54,907 bases of DNA from positions 1 through 54,907 of the forward strand of contig JAUHYU010000024.1 of assembly GCA_030426345.1 (NCBI GenBank), given 5' to 3'. The position numbers and the translations under genes are program-made. The notes beneath the pieces were generated by a model. That model saw only the letters and a program-made list of their open reading frames with translations. It ran no database searches and was not told the origin of the DNA. Origin of the DNA: Bacteroidia bacterium (GTDB lineage: Bacteria > Bacteroidota > Bacteroidia > Cytophagales > Cyclobacteriaceae). Of the stretch, positions 8,603 through 18,704 are shown one piece after another (positions within the stretch are counted from its first letter, which is position 1; the number at the start of each line of letters is the position of its first letter).

Positions 8603-10486
8603 ATGAATTATCTTTCTGTAGAGCAACTATCTAAAAGTTACAACGAACAGCCGCTTTTCAATTCCCTCACTTTTGGTATCAGCCAAGGGCAGAAAGTTGC
8701 CTTGGTTGGAAAAAATGGTTGTGGTAAATCCACGTTGCTAAAAATTATTGGTGGCTTGGAAGCTGCCGATAGTGGGCATGTAGTTTTTAGAAAGGGTATA
8801 AAAATAGGTTTTTTAACCCAAAATCCAGAGTTTCAGAATCACCTTACAGTTCGGAATTTTATTTTCAATCATGACAATGAACTGCTTTCTACTGTTAGTG
8901 CCTACGAACAATTTATGGAAGGGGATAACCCTGATGTGGGCAGTAAGCAGTATATGAATTTATTCAATAAAATGGATATGCTTTCCGCTTGGGATTTTGA
9001 ATCTCAGGTAAAGCAGATTTTGGGTAAACTCGGTATTCATGACTTAGATGCTTATGTGGATGAACTTTCTGGAGGGCAAAGGAAAAGGGTAGCTCTGGCA
9101 GCCACACTTGTAGAAAAGCCTGACTTTCTGATTCTCGATGAGCCAACCAACCACTTAGATATCTCTGTAATTGAATGGCTGGAAAAGTACCTCTCCACAC
9201 AATCCATGTCGCTTTTGCTCGTAACACACGATAGGTATTTTTTGGAAGAGGTCACGAATGAGATCATCGAGATAGATGACCAGACCATTTACACCTATAA
9301 GGGTAATTACTCTTTTTATTTAGAAAAAAAATCTGAGCGAAAGTCGCAGGAAGCCATGGAAGTGTCCAAGGCCAAAAACCTTTTGGTAAAGGAACTGGAC
9401 TGGCTTCGTCGAATGCCAAAAGCAAGGGGGACCAAAGCAAAATACAGAATAGATGCTGCCCATGACCTAATGGATGTGGCCGCCAAAGACCTGAACGAAG
9501 ATTCACTCACTTTAAAAATAAATACCAAGCGGCAAGGAAAAAAAATACTGGAACTCTCCAATCTCACAAAAATATATGACGGGCAGAAATACCTTGATGG
9601 CTTTAGCTATATATTCAAGCGAAAGGACAGAATAGGGATTATTGGCGAAAATGGAGCAGGGAAAACCACTTTTCTAAATGCGATAACAGGCCAAATAAAG
9701 TTGGAAGGAGGAGAAGTTGATCTCGGCGAAACAACCCAATTTGGTTATTATAAACAGGAGGAAATCCAATATCCTGTTGGTACTAAGGTGATTGACGTGG
9801 TAAAGGAGGTGGCCGAAGTGGTCAAACTTTCTGACGGTGCAACCATCACTGCAGCCCAGTTTTTAAATCATTTTTTGTTTCCTCACGAAATGCACATGAC
9901 ACCCGTTGTGAAGCTGAGCGGGGGCGAAAAACGAAGGTTGCAATTGCTGAGAGTTTTGATTTTGGCTCCAAATTTCCTCATTCTTGATGAGCCAACCAAT
10001 GATCTTGATATCCTCACGATGAATGTGTTGGAAGATTATCTGTCCAATTTCGAAGGCACACTCATCGTCGTTTCGCATGATAGGTATTTTATGGATAAGC
10101 TTACCGAGCATCTGTTTGTGTTTAAAGGAAATGGGGAAATCATGGATTTTCCAGGCAATTACTCTGACTTTAGAAACCATCAGGCACAGGAGCAGAAGGG
10201 AGCATCTAATAATAAAACCCTTAAAGCCAAGGACAATGAAAAAAAGGCTCCAAAATCCATGGAAACTGCAAAACAAAAGTTGAGTTTCATGGAAAAGAAG
10301 GAGTTTAAGTCGTTGGAAAGTGAGATCGGAAAGCTAGAATCCCAAAAGGAAGAGTTGGTTGCAAAGTTAAACGGAGGCTCTGCTGATCATGAGGAGCTGA
10401 CATCTTGGGCTTCGGAAATCGAAACTCTCACACATCAAATAGAAGAAAAGGAAATGCGCTGGCTGGAACTTTCAGAAATGGACTGA
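8603..10486 (+). CDS. uup: ABC-F family ATPase, Uup type
   Basis: A 627-residue soluble ABC-F protein with two nucleotide-binding domains. NBD1 has Walker A GKNGCGKST (about residue 36), LSGGQ and LDEPTNHLD; NBD2 has GENGAGKTT (about 347), LSGGE (about 438) and LDEPTNDLD. There are no membrane segments. A C-terminal coiled-coil domain (about 555-625, KLSFMEKKEFKSLESEIGKL...) is diagnostic of Uup, which acts on ribosomes and on branched DNA intermediates. The linker before the coiled coil encodes a copy of the dispersed motif (10239-10263), and a second core copy lies at 10141-10150. The gene follows an abutting small coiled-coil gene. Confidence 0.92.
   Translation: MNYLSVEQLSKSYNEQPLFNSLTFGISQGQKVALVGKNGCGKSTLLKIIGGLEAADSGHVVFRKGIKIGFLTQNPEFQNHLTVRNFIFNHDNELLSTVSAYEQFMEGDNPDVGSKQYMNLFNKMDMLSAWDFESQVKQILGKLGIHDLDAYVDELSGGQRKRVALAATLVEKPDFLILDEPTNHLDISVIEWLEKYLSTQSMSLLLVTHDRYFLEEVTNEIIEIDDQTIYTYKGNYSFYLEKKSERKSQEAMEVSKAKNLLVKELDWLRRMPKARGTKAKYRIDAAHDLMDVAAKDLNEDSLTLKINTKRQGKKILELSNLTKIYDGQKYLDGFSYIFKRKDRIGIIGENGAGKTTFLNAITGQIKLEGGEVDLGETTQFGYYKQEEIQYPVGTKVIDVVKEVAEVVKLSDGATITAAQFLNHFLFPHEMHMTPVVKLSGGEKRRLQLLRVLILAPNFLILDEPTNDLDILTMNVLEDYLSNFEGTLIVVSHDRYFMDKLTEHLFVFKGNGEIMDFPGNYSDFRNHQAQEQKGASNNKTLKAKDNEKKAPKSMETAKQKLSFMEKKEFKSLESEIGKLESQKEELVAKLNGGSADHEELTSWASEIETLTHQIEEKEMRWLELSEMD
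10239..10263 (-). repeat. Dispersed motif inside uup
   Basis: The reverse complement reads CATGGATTTT then GGAGCCTTTTTT (core 10252-10261). It encodes the flexible KKAPKSME linker between NBD2 and the coiled coil, a site that tolerates extra sequence. Confidence 0.7.
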
Positions 10487-10551
10487 TTTTTTGGTTATTC
10501 AACTGGGATAATTCCCTGAGGCAAAAATGGCAATAAAAACAAAATCCATAT

Positions 10552-10589
10552 AAAAACCTGATATGCGATATAAGGCTTATCGGGTTTAA
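10552..10589. terminator. Bidirectional terminator between uup and pyk
   Basis: The inverted repeat AAACCTGATA (10554-10563) / TATCGGGTTT (10578-10587) has one G-U pair and a 14-base loop. Poly-A lies on one side and T-rich sequence on the other. It separates two convergent genes. Confidence 0.7.
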
Positions 10590-10609
10590 TATTCACATAG
10601 CGGCAAGTA

Positions 10610-12040
10610 TTATGCCACCCTGTTGGTAGTCTTTTTTCTCAAGTTTTCAGCTGTGCTCACTTCAATAAATGATGGGCCGTGAGATGGTCCAAAATTTCCT
10701 GCTAACACAACTACACGATCATTTTTACGCAATTTATATTCTTTTTCAAGAGCATTGAGTGCATCACGGAGAAACCCTTCAGTTGTATCATTCATAGTAG
10801 AATAATTGGGGTTCACACCGTAAGATAGTGACAATTCTCTCATGACGCTTTTGGCATAACATTGGGCAAAAATCATCTTATCTCCTCGATAAGCGGCCAA
10901 TGCTCTAACAGTACGTCCGGTACTTGTGTCTGCAATGATGGCTTTGGAATTCAGCTCAATAGAAGCCTTGACAGCTGAAATGGCCAAAAAAGCCGTGATT
11001 TCATCATTGATAATTAAATGAAGCGTTTCCTTCATTGGTGGTGTAGCAGACTCTATTTCTCTGGCGATATTTGCCATTGTCTTTACCGCTTGGATAGGAT
11101 AATCTCCATAAGCTGTTTCACCACTCAACATAATCGCATCGGTGCCATCATATACGGCGTTGGCTACGTCGCTTATTTCCGCTCGGGTTGGTCTTGGATT
11201 TTGAATCATCGAATGCAGCATCTGGGTAGCCGTGATCACAGGCTTCCGCTTAGCAATGCATTTATCAATAATCATTTTTTGTACGATTGGTATCCGCTCC
11301 TGTGGGATTTCCACCGCCAGATCACCTCGGGCGATCATGATACCATAGACATGATCCAGAATTTCATCAATATTATCTACCCCCGCTTGGTTTTCAATCT
11401 TTGCAATTATTTTGATATTGCTTCCTCTATCGTCCAAAATATCCTGAACAGCTTGGGCATCTTCCTTATTGCGGACAAATGAATGTGCGATAAAATCCAG
11501 ATTCTGATCGACTGCAAAATGAATATACTCAATATCTTTTTGGCTCAAGGCCGGGAGTTTGACATGGACAGATGGGATGTTTACACTTTTTTTACCGTTG
11601 ATTTCACCGTTATTTGTTGCCTCGCAAAGCAGTGAAGACTCATTCTTTTCTTTCACTACCAGTTCTATTTCTCCATCATCGATCAGGATGCGGCTCCCAA
11701 CGGATAGATCATGTACGAACCCACGGTAATTTACATATACGCATTCTTTGCTGGTAATGCCATCTGGGTCGCCTATTACTTTGATGGTGTCCCCAAATGA
11801 TACGGGAATGCTTTCACTTGATTTTGTGGTACGGATTTCAGGGCCTTTGGTATCTAAAAGAAGAGCGATTTTTTCAGAAACACTTCTGACGTTATTTATA
11901 ACTTTTAAGGTGTCTTCATGGGTTTGATGTGCTGTATTTAACCTTACCACATCCATGCCGGCATCTTTGAGTGATTTGATCAATTCTATATCACATTTCC
12001 TGTCGGAAATGGTGGCTACAATTTTTGTCTTCTTAAGCAT
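10610..12040 (-). CDS. pyk: Pyruvate kinase
   Basis: A 476-residue glycolytic enzyme converting PEP and ADP to pyruvate and ATP. The N-terminus KTKIVATISDRKCDIELI, the DTKGPEIRT motif, the catalytic-lysine region KIIAKIENQAGVDN and the signature IMIARGDLAVEIP are all present. The C-terminal allosteric domain (about 345-470) is complete, with the STGRTVRALAAYR nucleotide-binding pattern. Length is normal for bacterial type. The gene is monocistronic, convergent with uup across a shared terminator. Confidence 0.97.
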   Translation of the reverse strand: MLKKTKIVATISDRKCDIELIKSLKDAGMDVVRLNTAHQTHEDTLKVINNVRSVSEKIALLLDTKGPEIRTTKSSESIPVSFGDTIKVIGDPDGITSKECVYVNYRGFVHDLSVGSRILIDDGEIELVVKEKNESSLLCEATNNGEINGKKSVNIPSVHVKLPALSQKDIEYIHFAVDQNLDFIAHSFVRNKEDAQAVQDILDDRGSNIKIIAKIENQAGVDNIDEILDHVYGIMIARGDLAVEIPQERIPIVQKMIIDKCIAKRKPVITATQMLHSMIQNPRPTRAEISDVANAVYDGTDAIMLSGETAYGDYPIQAVKTMANIAREIESATPPMKETLHLIINDEITAFLAISAVKASIELNSKAIIADTSTGRTVRALAAYRGDKMIFAQCYAKSVMRELSLSYGVNPNYSTMNDTTEGFLRDALNALEKEYKLRKNDRVVVLAGNFGPSHGPSFIEVSTAENLRKKTTNRVA

Positions 12041-12406
12041 AAAAAAATTTGATTAAGTCGCGAAATTAAAAAGATTTACTGTAATTATTCACTAATTGTG
12101 TATTAAGTCTGAAGGCGGTTGCGAAAAAATGATCATACTTTTATGATTTTTATTGATAGGTAATATCTAAGTAAAATTTTATTTATTACTTGGTGGAAGA
12201 GGATATGGTATTTGTTCTAGCGTCTATATTCAGTATCTAAATATAAAATCAAAAAAACCACTCAAAATCCATGAATGCCATGAAAATCCTTTATTCTCTA
12301 TATTTTGAATTGGTTGGCGAGCGTAGATAGGGGTGTTATTTTGGGAGAAGGCAGAATGGTGGATATGGAATTAGCGAATTATAAGAGGTATTAAGGAATT
12401 TTAAAT
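12041..12406. other. Intergenic region between pyk and ggt
   Basis: This 366-base region separates the divergently transcribed pyk and ggt genes and must hold both promoters. The only recognisable element is a dispersed-motif copy at 12251-12276. No ORF with coding character was seen. Confidence 0.6.
12251..12276 (-). repeat. Dispersed motif, intergenic copy
   Basis: The exact core AAAATCCATG (12264-12273) is preceded by AAAAAAACCACTC. The reverse complement is CATGGATTTT then GAGTGGTTTTTTT. Confidence 0.8.
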
Positions 12407-14098
12407 ATGAAGTATAGATTGTTTCTTTTTGGAGTTTCGTTGTTGATTTTTTCATGTACAGATAATCCTGTCAAGGAAATTCCGAATCGTAAAGGTTTTG
12501 TCGCCGAAAAGGCCATGGTGGTTTCAGCGCATCCATTGGCTTCTGAAATAGGAATGAACATTTTGAAAGATGGAGGAAATGCCATTGATGCAGCTGTGGC
12601 CGTGCATTTCGCGTTGGCAGTAGTTTATCCTAGTGCAGGTAATATCGGCGGTGGGGGTTTTATGATTTACCGCACAAACGAGGGAGAATTCCATACGCTA
12701 GACTATAGGGAAAAAGCTCCTGAAGCAGCAGGTCGGGACATGTATTTAGATGAGTCAGGAGAACCTGACAGCGATAGAAGCCGAATGGGCCATCTGGCTG
12801 TTGGTGTGCCGGGATCTGTGGATGGCATGAGTACCGCCCATGAGAAGTTTGGAAAAATGGACTGGGCTGAATTATTGCAGCCAGCCATCCGGTTGGCAAG
12901 GGGGTATATACTTACCGAAAAGGAAGCTGCGAAATTGAACAATGCACATGAACAAATCCAAAACGTCAACACTATCACCCCAACTTATTTTTTAAAGGAA
13001 TCGTGGAGCAAGGGAGATGTCATCCATAATCATGATTTGGCCATGGCGTTGGAGCGCATCGCCAAAGATGGTCGAGAGGGGTTTTACGAAGGTGAAACGG
13101 CAAAATTATTGGTTGATGAAATGGAGCGAGGAGGAGGACTGATTTCTCTAGATGATTTGAAAAATTATCAATCTATTTGGAGAGATGCTGTTCAATTTGA
13201 TTACAAAGATTTCACGATTACATCCATGGGGCCACCATCGAGTGGAGGGGTAGCTATTGGGCAACTATTCAAGATGATATCAAATTTTCCGATTAAGAAA
13301 TGGGGGATTAATGATGTGAGAACAATCCATACGATTACAGAACTTGAAAAAAGGGTGTATGCAGATCGGTCGGTATATCTTGGTGATATCGATTTTGTAC
13401 ATGTCCCCATAGCACAACTATTGGATGATGATTATTTAAAAACCCGGGTGCATGATTTTGACCTTACAAAGGCAACAAGGTCTGAAGATATTTTGGCAGG
13501 TGAGATTTCCCAAGAACATGAACAAACGACACATTTTTCTATCATAGATGGGCAGGGGAACGCTATATCTTCTACAACCACGATTAATGGAGCATTTGGA
13601 AGTTATGTGATCGTAGGTGGGGCAGGTTTTTTCCTAAATAATGAAATGGACGATTTTTCTGCGAAACCGGGCTCTCCAAATATGTTTGGATTGGTTGGGG
13701 GTGAGGCTAATGCGATAGAACCCGGCAAAAGGATGCTGAGCTCCATGACGCCTACGATTATGGAAAAAAACGGTGATTTATTCATGGTGCTGGGGACGCC
13801 CGGGGGTTCCACGATAATTACTTCTGTATTTCAGACCATTATAAATGTTGTCGAATTTGGATTGAATATGCAGGGGGCGGTTGACTTTCCTCGATTTCAT
13901 CACCAATGGTTGCCAGACTATATCCAATATGAACATGGTCGATTTGATAAAACACAATTGGATGAATTGCAAAAGTTTGGGCACGAAACTAAGGAGCGGT
14001 CTTCTATCGGGAGTGTAGATGCTATATTGGTGCTACCGGATGGGAGGCTAGAAGCTGGTGCGGATTCAAGAGGCGATGATACAGCCTATGGATTTTGA
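12407..14098 (+). CDS. ggt: Gamma-glutamyltransferase (glutathione hydrolase), lipoprotein
   Basis: A 563-residue Ntn-hydrolase that cleaves gamma-glutamyl bonds of glutathione and related peptides. The N-terminal lipoprotein signal ends at LLIFSC (Cys about residue 17), so the enzyme is probably anchored at the envelope. The autoprocessing and nucleophile Thr374 lies in EQTTHFSIIDG, which gives large and small subunits of about 373 and 190 residues. The small subunit carries the family GTPGGSTIITSV oxyanion region. The stop codon lies inside a near-copy of the dispersed motif (14087-14108). It is monocistronic or followed by the NIPSNAP gene 63 bases on. Confidence 0.95.
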   Translation: MKYRLFLFGVSLLIFSCTDNPVKEIPNRKGFVAEKAMVVSAHPLASEIGMNILKDGGNAIDAAVAVHFALAVVYPSAGNIGGGGFMIYRTNEGEFHTLDYREKAPEAAGRDMYLDESGEPDSDRSRMGHLAVGVPGSVDGMSTAHEKFGKMDWAELLQPAIRLARGYILTEKEAAKLNNAHEQIQNVNTITPTYFLKESWSKGDVIHNHDLAMALERIAKDGREGFYEGETAKLLVDEMERGGGLISLDDLKNYQSIWRDAVQFDYKDFTITSMGPPSSGGVAIGQLFKMISNFPIKKWGINDVRTIHTITELEKRVYADRSVYLGDIDFVHVPIAQLLDDDYLKTRVHDFDLTKATRSEDILAGEISQEHEQTTHFSIIDGQGNAISSTTTINGAFGSYVIVGGAGFFLNNEMDDFSAKPGSPNMFGLVGGEANAIEPGKRMLSSMTPTIMEKNGDLFMVLGTPGGSTIITSVFQTIINVVEFGLNMQGAVDFPRFHHQWLPDYIQYEHGRFDKTQLDELQKFGHETKERSSIGSVDAILVLPDGRLEAGADSRGDDTAYGF

Positions 14099-14108
14099 GG
14101 CATTTTTT
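14087..14108 (+). repeat. Dispersed motif spanning the ggt stop codon
   Basis: It reads TATGGATTTT then GAGGCATTTTTT, one mismatch from the core. The ggt stop TGA is contained in it. Confidence 0.65.
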
Positions 14109-14161
14109 GTATTCGATCGACACTTGATTATATTTATTACCTTAATACAAATCCACAAATT

Positions 14162-14950
14162 ATGAAACGAAGAAATTTTTTAGCAGGTCTTGGTCCACTT
14201 TCCCTTGCTCCTCTAGTTGCTTATCCTGGGGCAAAAAGTACCATTGCCGATGATCAGCAGTATATCGAGTTATTAAAATATAATCTGCCACCTGGGGATA
14301 ATAAAGGAAGGGTTGAGAAATTTTACGCCGAAGCGGCCATTCCAGCCATGGAAAAATTGGGCATTACTAATATTGGCGTGTTCAATGTGACTTATGGCCT
14401 TAACAATCCTTCGCTTTATGTGCTGATTCCTCATGATAGTTTGGATTCCGTAATGACGTATCGCGATAAACTGATGGACGATAGCGGCTATAAAATGGCA
14501 GGAAAAGACTTCCTGGAATCTTCAATTTCCAATCCAGCTTATCTGCGTGTAGAGCGCGGATTGATGAAAGCCTTTAAAGGAATGCCGAAAGTTACTTCAC
14601 CAAAGGCGGCCATGGGAAATGAGCGCATTATGGAGTTGCGAACTTATGAAAGCCACAATGTCATGAGTGCCAAGAAGAAAATCGACATGTTCAATATTGC
14701 GGGGGAGATACAGGTTTTTCATGATACTGGTCTGACCCCTGTGTTTTTTGGCGAGACTTTATTTGGCCAGTTGATGCCCAATCTAACTTATATGCTTGTT
14801 TTTAAGGATATGGCGGAACGTGACAAAAACTGGAAGCAATTTGTGAGCAGTCCGGGATGGGCGGCGATCAAAGATCTGGCAGAATACAAGGACACCGTCT
14901 CAAATATCACGGACTTTATTTTAAAACCAGCCCGTTGCTCGCAGATATAA
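14162..14950 (+). CDS. Exported NIPSNAP-family protein
   Basis: A 262-residue protein with a short twin-arginine-like leader (MKRRNFLAGLGPLSLAPLVA). Two ferredoxin-like alpha/beta NIPSNAP repeats follow. The first (about 35-140) starts with IELLKYNLPPGDNKGRVEKF. The second (about 155-258) starts with IMELRTYESHNVMSAKKKIDMF and holds the typical GLTPVFFGETLFGQLMPNLT. Bacterial NIPSNAP proteins are dimeric alpha/beta-barrel proteins of mostly unknown role, often placed near sugar or carbohydrate genes in Bacteroidota. It is followed by its own terminator. Confidence 0.85.
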   Translation: MKRRNFLAGLGPLSLAPLVAYPGAKSTIADDQQYIELLKYNLPPGDNKGRVEKFYAEAAIPAMEKLGITNIGVFNVTYGLNNPSLYVLIPHDSLDSVMTYRDKLMDDSGYKMAGKDFLESSISNPAYLRVERGLMKAFKGMPKVTSPKAAMGNERIMELRTYESHNVMSAKKKIDMFNIAGEIQVFHDTGLTPVFFGETLFGQLMPNLTYMLVFKDMAERDKNWKQFVSSPGWAAIKDLAEYKDTVSNITDFILKPARCSQI

Positions 14951-14976
14951 AACCTGATTTATCAAATTAAACACAT

Positions 14977-15011
14977 AAAAGCCTTGTCACAATCTTGCGG
15001 CAAGGCTTTCG
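14977..15011 (+). terminator. Rho-independent terminator after the NIPSNAP gene
   Basis: A perfect 9-bp stem, AAAGCCTTG (14978-14986) / CAAGGCTTT (15001-15009), with a 14-base loop lies 28 bases after the stop codon. Confidence 0.8.
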
Positions 15012-15038
15012 CATTTGATACTGGAAATACCTTATAAA

Positions 15039-15067
15039 TCCATGGATTTTTGAGGCATTATTTTATG
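15039..15067 (+). repeat. Dispersed motif, intergenic copy
   Basis: Exact core at 15041-15050, palindromic form ATCCATGGAT, followed by TTTGAGGCATTATTTTATG. It lies just beyond the NIPSNAP terminator. Confidence 0.8.
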
Positions 15068-15190
15068 TTAAAAATGGAAAATGTAATTTTGCAAAATTAT
15101 AATTTTGCCGATTGCAAACTTTTCCATCTCTCTCAGGTTTGAGAAGATGTGATGGAATAATTTCCTTCGACCATTTCAATACTGCGAGCG

Positions 15191-16096
15191 ATGAGTCAAT
15201 TTTTTTACTATTTGGTTTTCAAGCCATTGTCATACCTGCCATTGTCTGTCTTGTATTTATTTTCAGATGTTGCTTTTTTATTGGTGTATCACGTGACGGG
15301 TTACAGAAAATCAGTTGTGCTAAAAAATCTCACGAATTCCTTTCCGGAAAAATCGGTAAAGGAGATCAAAGCCATTCAAAAGGCGTTTTACCGGCATCTT
15401 TGTGACCTTCTTATCGAAAACATAAAACTTGTGAGCATCTCAAAAGAAGAGATGCTACGTCGGTTTAAAGTGGAAAATCCGGAAGTTTTTCAAAAGTTTT
15501 ATGATGAAGGACGCAGCGTTATATTGTCTGCAAGCCATTATAACAATTGGGAATTTCTCGCCAAAAGCATGAATTTCTATTCACCCCATCAAGCGATCAG
15601 TATTTATGCTCCATTAAAGAATAAATTTTTTAATGACATCATTGCTAAATCGAGATCTGAATATGGCATGGAAATTCTCTCTAAAAGCTTGGTGCCAAGA
15701 TTTTTTATTAACAATAAGGACAGGCTAACCATGCCGATTTTTGGTGGGGATCAATCACCAACCTACACCAAAAAAGTTCATTGGGGCATTTTCCTGAATC
15801 AAGAAACTTCCTTTCACCTCGGAACCGAAACTTTCGCTGTCAAATACAATTATCCCGTGGTTTATATCAAAGTAAACAAAGTGAAAAGAGGATATTACAG
15901 TTGTGACCTGGAAGTGTTGCACGAAAACCCTGCCACTACAAGCGATGGCGAAATCACCGAATTACATACCAAATGCCTCGAAAAATTAATCATGGAAAAT
16001 CCACCCTTTTGGCTCTGGTCTCACAATCGATGGAAGCGAAAGATGACAGATGAAGAACGCCAAGCACAGGCACTGGGAAAAGAGCAAATTATCTAA
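15191..16096 (+). CDS. Lysophospholipid/lipid A acyltransferase (LpxL/HtrB family)
   Basis: A 301-residue membrane-associated acyltransferase with one N-terminal hydrophobic segment (about 10-35). The catalytic HX4E/D-type motif is ASHYNNWEF (about residues 116-124), and substrate-pocket sequences such as FGGDQSPT follow. The family adds secondary acyl chains to lipid A or makes related lipids at the inner face of the membrane. The 3' end overlaps the convergent tyrS by 8 bases. Two TAATTTTG elements at 15084-15107 match the -7 promoter consensus, without a clear -33 box. Confidence 0.88.
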   Translation: MSQFFYYLVFKPLSYLPLSVLYLFSDVAFLLVYHVTGYRKSVVLKNLTNSFPEKSVKEIKAIQKAFYRHLCDLLIENIKLVSISKEEMLRRFKVENPEVFQKFYDEGRSVILSASHYNNWEFLAKSMNFYSPHQAISIYAPLKNKFFNDIIAKSRSEYGMEILSKSLVPRFFINNKDRLTMPIFGGDQSPTYTKKVHWGIFLNQETSFHLGTETFAVKYNYPVVYIKVNKVKRGYYSCDLEVLHENPATTSDGEITELHTKCLEKLIMENPPFWLWSHNRWKRKMTDEERQAQALGKEQII

Positions 16097-17372
16097 CTTC
16101 TACCAAATAGTAATTCTTCTTTCCTTTTTGCACCAATAGATACTTGTCCTGCAATAACTTGTAAGTAGGGATTTGATCTACATTTTCAATTTTGGTTTTA
16201 TTGATTGAAACGCCACCACCCTGGATCATCCTGCGCGCTTCTCCCTTTGATGTAAAGATTTCTCCCTTCGTTACGTCAGAGAGCAAATCTATGGGATTTG
16301 AGGTGCCTTCAAGGTCTGATTTAGAAATGTCAATCATAGGGATTCCCTCGAAAACAGAAAGCAAAGTTTGCTCGTCGATGTTGTTGATTTCGTCTGTGGC
16401 TTTTTTTGCAAAGAGAATCTGTGATGCGTGAATGGCCTTGTCCAATTCTTCTTTGGAATGTACCCGCGTGGTAATATCCTCGCCAAGTGCTTTTTGCAAC
16501 AACCTCAAATGCGGTGCCTCGTCGTGTTCTTTTTCCAGATCTTCAATTTCCTCTTTCGTTTTGAGGGTGAAAATCCGGATGTAGTTTTTGGCATCATCAT
16601 CAGAGGAGTTGATCCAATATTGATAAAATTTGTATGGTGAAGTTCGTTTTTTGTCGAGCCACACATTGCCTCCTGCAGTTTTGCCAAACTTGGTGCCATC
16701 TGCTTTTTTAATCAGCGGCGTGGTAATGGCAAAAGCCTCTCCATTGTCCATTCGGCGGATTAGTTCAGTCCCTGTTACAATATTCCCCCATTGGTCAGAT
16801 CCTCCGAGCTGAAGCTTGCAGTTTTTATTTTTATATAAATGGTAAAAATCATACCCCTGCACGAGCTGGTAACTGAATTCTGTAAATGAAAGACCAGATT
16901 CCAATCTTGATTTTACAGAGTCTTTCGACATCATATAATTGATTGTGATGTGCTTGCCAACATCTCGGATAAAATCCAGAAAGTTAAAATTCTTGAACCA
17001 ATCATAGTTATTGACCATTTCGGCTGAATTTTCTCCGCATTCAAAATCTAAGAATTGCTCTAGTTGAGCTTGCACACCTGCCAGATTGTGATCCAGTATT
17101 TCTTTGGTTAGCAGATTTCGTTCAGCGGATTTCCCGGAAGGGTCGCCCACCATGCCGGTAGCTCCACCGACCAGTGCCAATGGTTTATGCCCTGATTTTT
17201 GAAGGTGAACCAATATCATAATCTGAACCAAATGCCCAATATGCAGCGAATCAGCCGTAGGGTCAAATCCGATATAAGCTGTGGTCATTTCCTTATTGAG
17301 TTGTTCTTCCGCTCCAGGCATGATGTCGTGGATCATCCCCCTCCATTTCATTTCTTCAAAAAAATCAGCCAT
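16089..17372 (-). CDS. tyrS: Tyrosyl-tRNA synthetase
   Basis: A 427-residue class I aminoacyl-tRNA synthetase. HIGH motif: [11 protein letters not shown] (about 40-50); KMSKS-equivalent: KFGKT (about 230); the C-terminal S4 RNA-binding domain (about 355-425) has [17 protein letters not shown]. The start is taken at the ATG at 17372 ([16 protein letters not shown]), which fits the family; the in-frame ATG at 17411 adds 13 atypical residues. It is convergent with the acyltransferase gene, with 8 bases shared. Confidence 0.96.
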   Translation of the reverse strand: MADFFEEMKWRGMIHDIMPGAEEQLNKEMTTAYIGFDPTADSLHIGHLVQIMILVHLQKSGHKPLALVGGATGMVGDPSGKSAERNLLTKEILDHNLAGVQAQLEQFLDFECGENSAEMVNNYDWFKNFNFLDFIRDVGKHITINYMMSKDSVKSRLESGLSFTEFSYQLVQGYDFYHLYKNKNCKLQLGGSDQWGNIVTGTELIRRMDNGEAFAITTPLIKKADGTKFGKTAGGNVWLDKKRTSPYKFYQYWINSSDDDAKNYIRIFTLKTKEEIEDLEKEHDEAPHLRLLQKALGEDITTRVHSKEELDKAIHASQILFAKKATDEINNIDEQTLLSVFEGIPMIDISKSDLEGTSNPIDLLSDVTKGEIFTSKGEARRMIQGGGVSINKTKIENVDQIPTYKLLQDKYLLVQKGKKNYYLVEVR

Positions 17373-17456
17373 TATATTATTGTTCTGTGGTCCTTCTAAA
17401 ATAAGCCGCAAATATAGTTATTCGTGCTCTTTATGTTTGGTAGGAAAGGAAATTAA

Positions 17457-17485
17457 TTCATGGATTTTAGATGGTTTTTATGATA
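17457..17485 (+). repeat. Dispersed motif, intergenic copy
   Basis: Exact core at 17459-17468 followed by AGATGGTTTTTATGA. It differs from the copy at 8207 by a single base over 27. It lies between the aminotransferase stop and the tyrS start. Confidence 0.85.
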
Positions 17486-17510
17486 CAATATCCTTGGAGG
17501 AGGGAGAAAA

Positions 17511-18704
17511 TCAGCAACCATCAATTGCCTCAAGCAAGATGTCGCAGGCTTCCTTAATTTGCTCCATGGAGATGATTAGTGGCGGGGCGATTCGGATGGA
17601 ATTGTCACAGAACAAAAACCAATCGGTAATCAGTCCCAAATCCATGGATTTTTCAATGATTTTTGACACCTGATCAAATGATTCAAACTCAACGGCCATC
17701 ATCAAGCCGAGGTGTCGGATGCTTTTGATCTTTGCATGCTTCAAAAGCCTTCTAAATTCCATGGCTTTAGCTTCTGCACTTTCGTGAACGCGGGTTTCTA
17801 AAATTTCGGTTAGGGTAGCTAATGAGGCTGCACAACTCACCGGATGTCCGCCGAAAGTAGAAATATGTCCCAAAACCGGATTGTTCTGTAGAACTCTCAT
17901 GATTGATTTTGAAGATATAAATGCACCAATTGGCATGCCCCCACCCATTCCTTTGGCGCAAGTGATGATGTCAGGCAGGATGCCATAATGTTCGAAACCC
18001 CAGAATTTTCCTGTTCTGCCAAATCCGGTTTGAATCTCGTCCATGACCAGCAGCGTGCCGGTTGCCGAACATCGTTGTCGTAGTTTTTGATAATAATCCT
18101 TTGAGGCAATTTGAATTCCGGCTTCGCCTTGTACAGTTTCTATAAAAACTGCTGCAGTATTGTGATTGATTAGGTTTAAATCATCTTCTTCGCCAAAGCG
18201 GATATGCCGGATTCCCGGAAGCAACGGCACGAAAGCTTGCTTGAAAGATTCTTCTGATCCCAGCGATAAAGTGCCTTGAGTGGCCCCGTGGTAGGCGTTT
18301 TTGCATGCGATGATTTCGTGTCGACCTGTAAATCTTTTGGCCAATTTCATAGCGCCCTCCACGGCTTCACTTCCTGAGTTGACGAAATACACATTGTCCA
18401 GCGGATCGGGAAGGGTGTCGCTCAGCGCTTTGGCCAGCTTGACTTGTGGGCTTTGCACAAATTCCCCATATACCATCACATGCATGTGTTCGGCAGCTTG
18501 TCGCTGAACCGCCTCAACTATTTTTGAATGCCCATGCCCCAGAGAACTTACCGCTATCCCAGATATCAGGTCGATGTATTTTTTTCCATCCGTTCCAAAT
18601 AGATAGATGCCTTCGCCTCGTTCGACTTCCAGTTCCATGGGAAAATCACTGGTTTGAGCAAGGTGCATGCGAAATAACTGTTTGTTGGTAAGGTGAGAAT
18701 TCAT
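17511..18704 (-). CDS. Class III PLP aminotransferase (acetylornithine aminotransferase-like)
   Basis: A 397-residue fold-type I PLP enzyme. Visible motifs are the gly-rich phosphate loop NSGSEAVEGAMKLAKRFTGR (about 105-124), the DEIQTGFGRTG motif with the PLP-ring Asp (about 218), and the Schiff-base lysine in TCAKGMGGGMPIGAF (about 251). Similarity is to the ArgD/acetylornithine and 4-aminobutyrate aminotransferase group; the exact substrate is uncertain because no arginine or lysine biosynthesis genes are adjacent. Two copies of the dispersed motif touch it, one overlapping its start codon and one coding for KSMDL (core 17643-17652). Confidence 0.85.
   Translation of the reverse strand: MNSHLTNKQLFRMHLAQTSDFPMELEVERGEGIYLFGTDGKKYIDLISGIAVSSLGHGHSKIVEAVQRQAAEHMHVMVYGEFVQSPQVKLAKALSDTLPDPLDNVYFVNSGSEAVEGAMKLAKRFTGRHEIIACKNAYHGATQGTLSLGSEESFKQAFVPLLPGIRHIRFGEEDDLNLINHNTAAVFIETVQGEAGIQIASKDYYQKLRQRCSATGTLLVMDEIQTGFGRTGKFWGFEHYGILPDIITCAKGMGGGMPIGAFISSKSIMRVLQNNPVLGHISTFGGHPVSCAASLATLTEILETRVHESAEAKAMEFRRLLKHAKIKSIRHLGLMMAVEFESFDQVSKIIEKSMDLGLITDWFLFCDNSIRIAPPLIISMEQIKEACDILLEAIDGC

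Noticed and set aside
15112-15405. 97-codon plus-strand frame at the start of the acyltransferase
   Set aside because: Different frame of the LpxL-like gene; no start context or domain.
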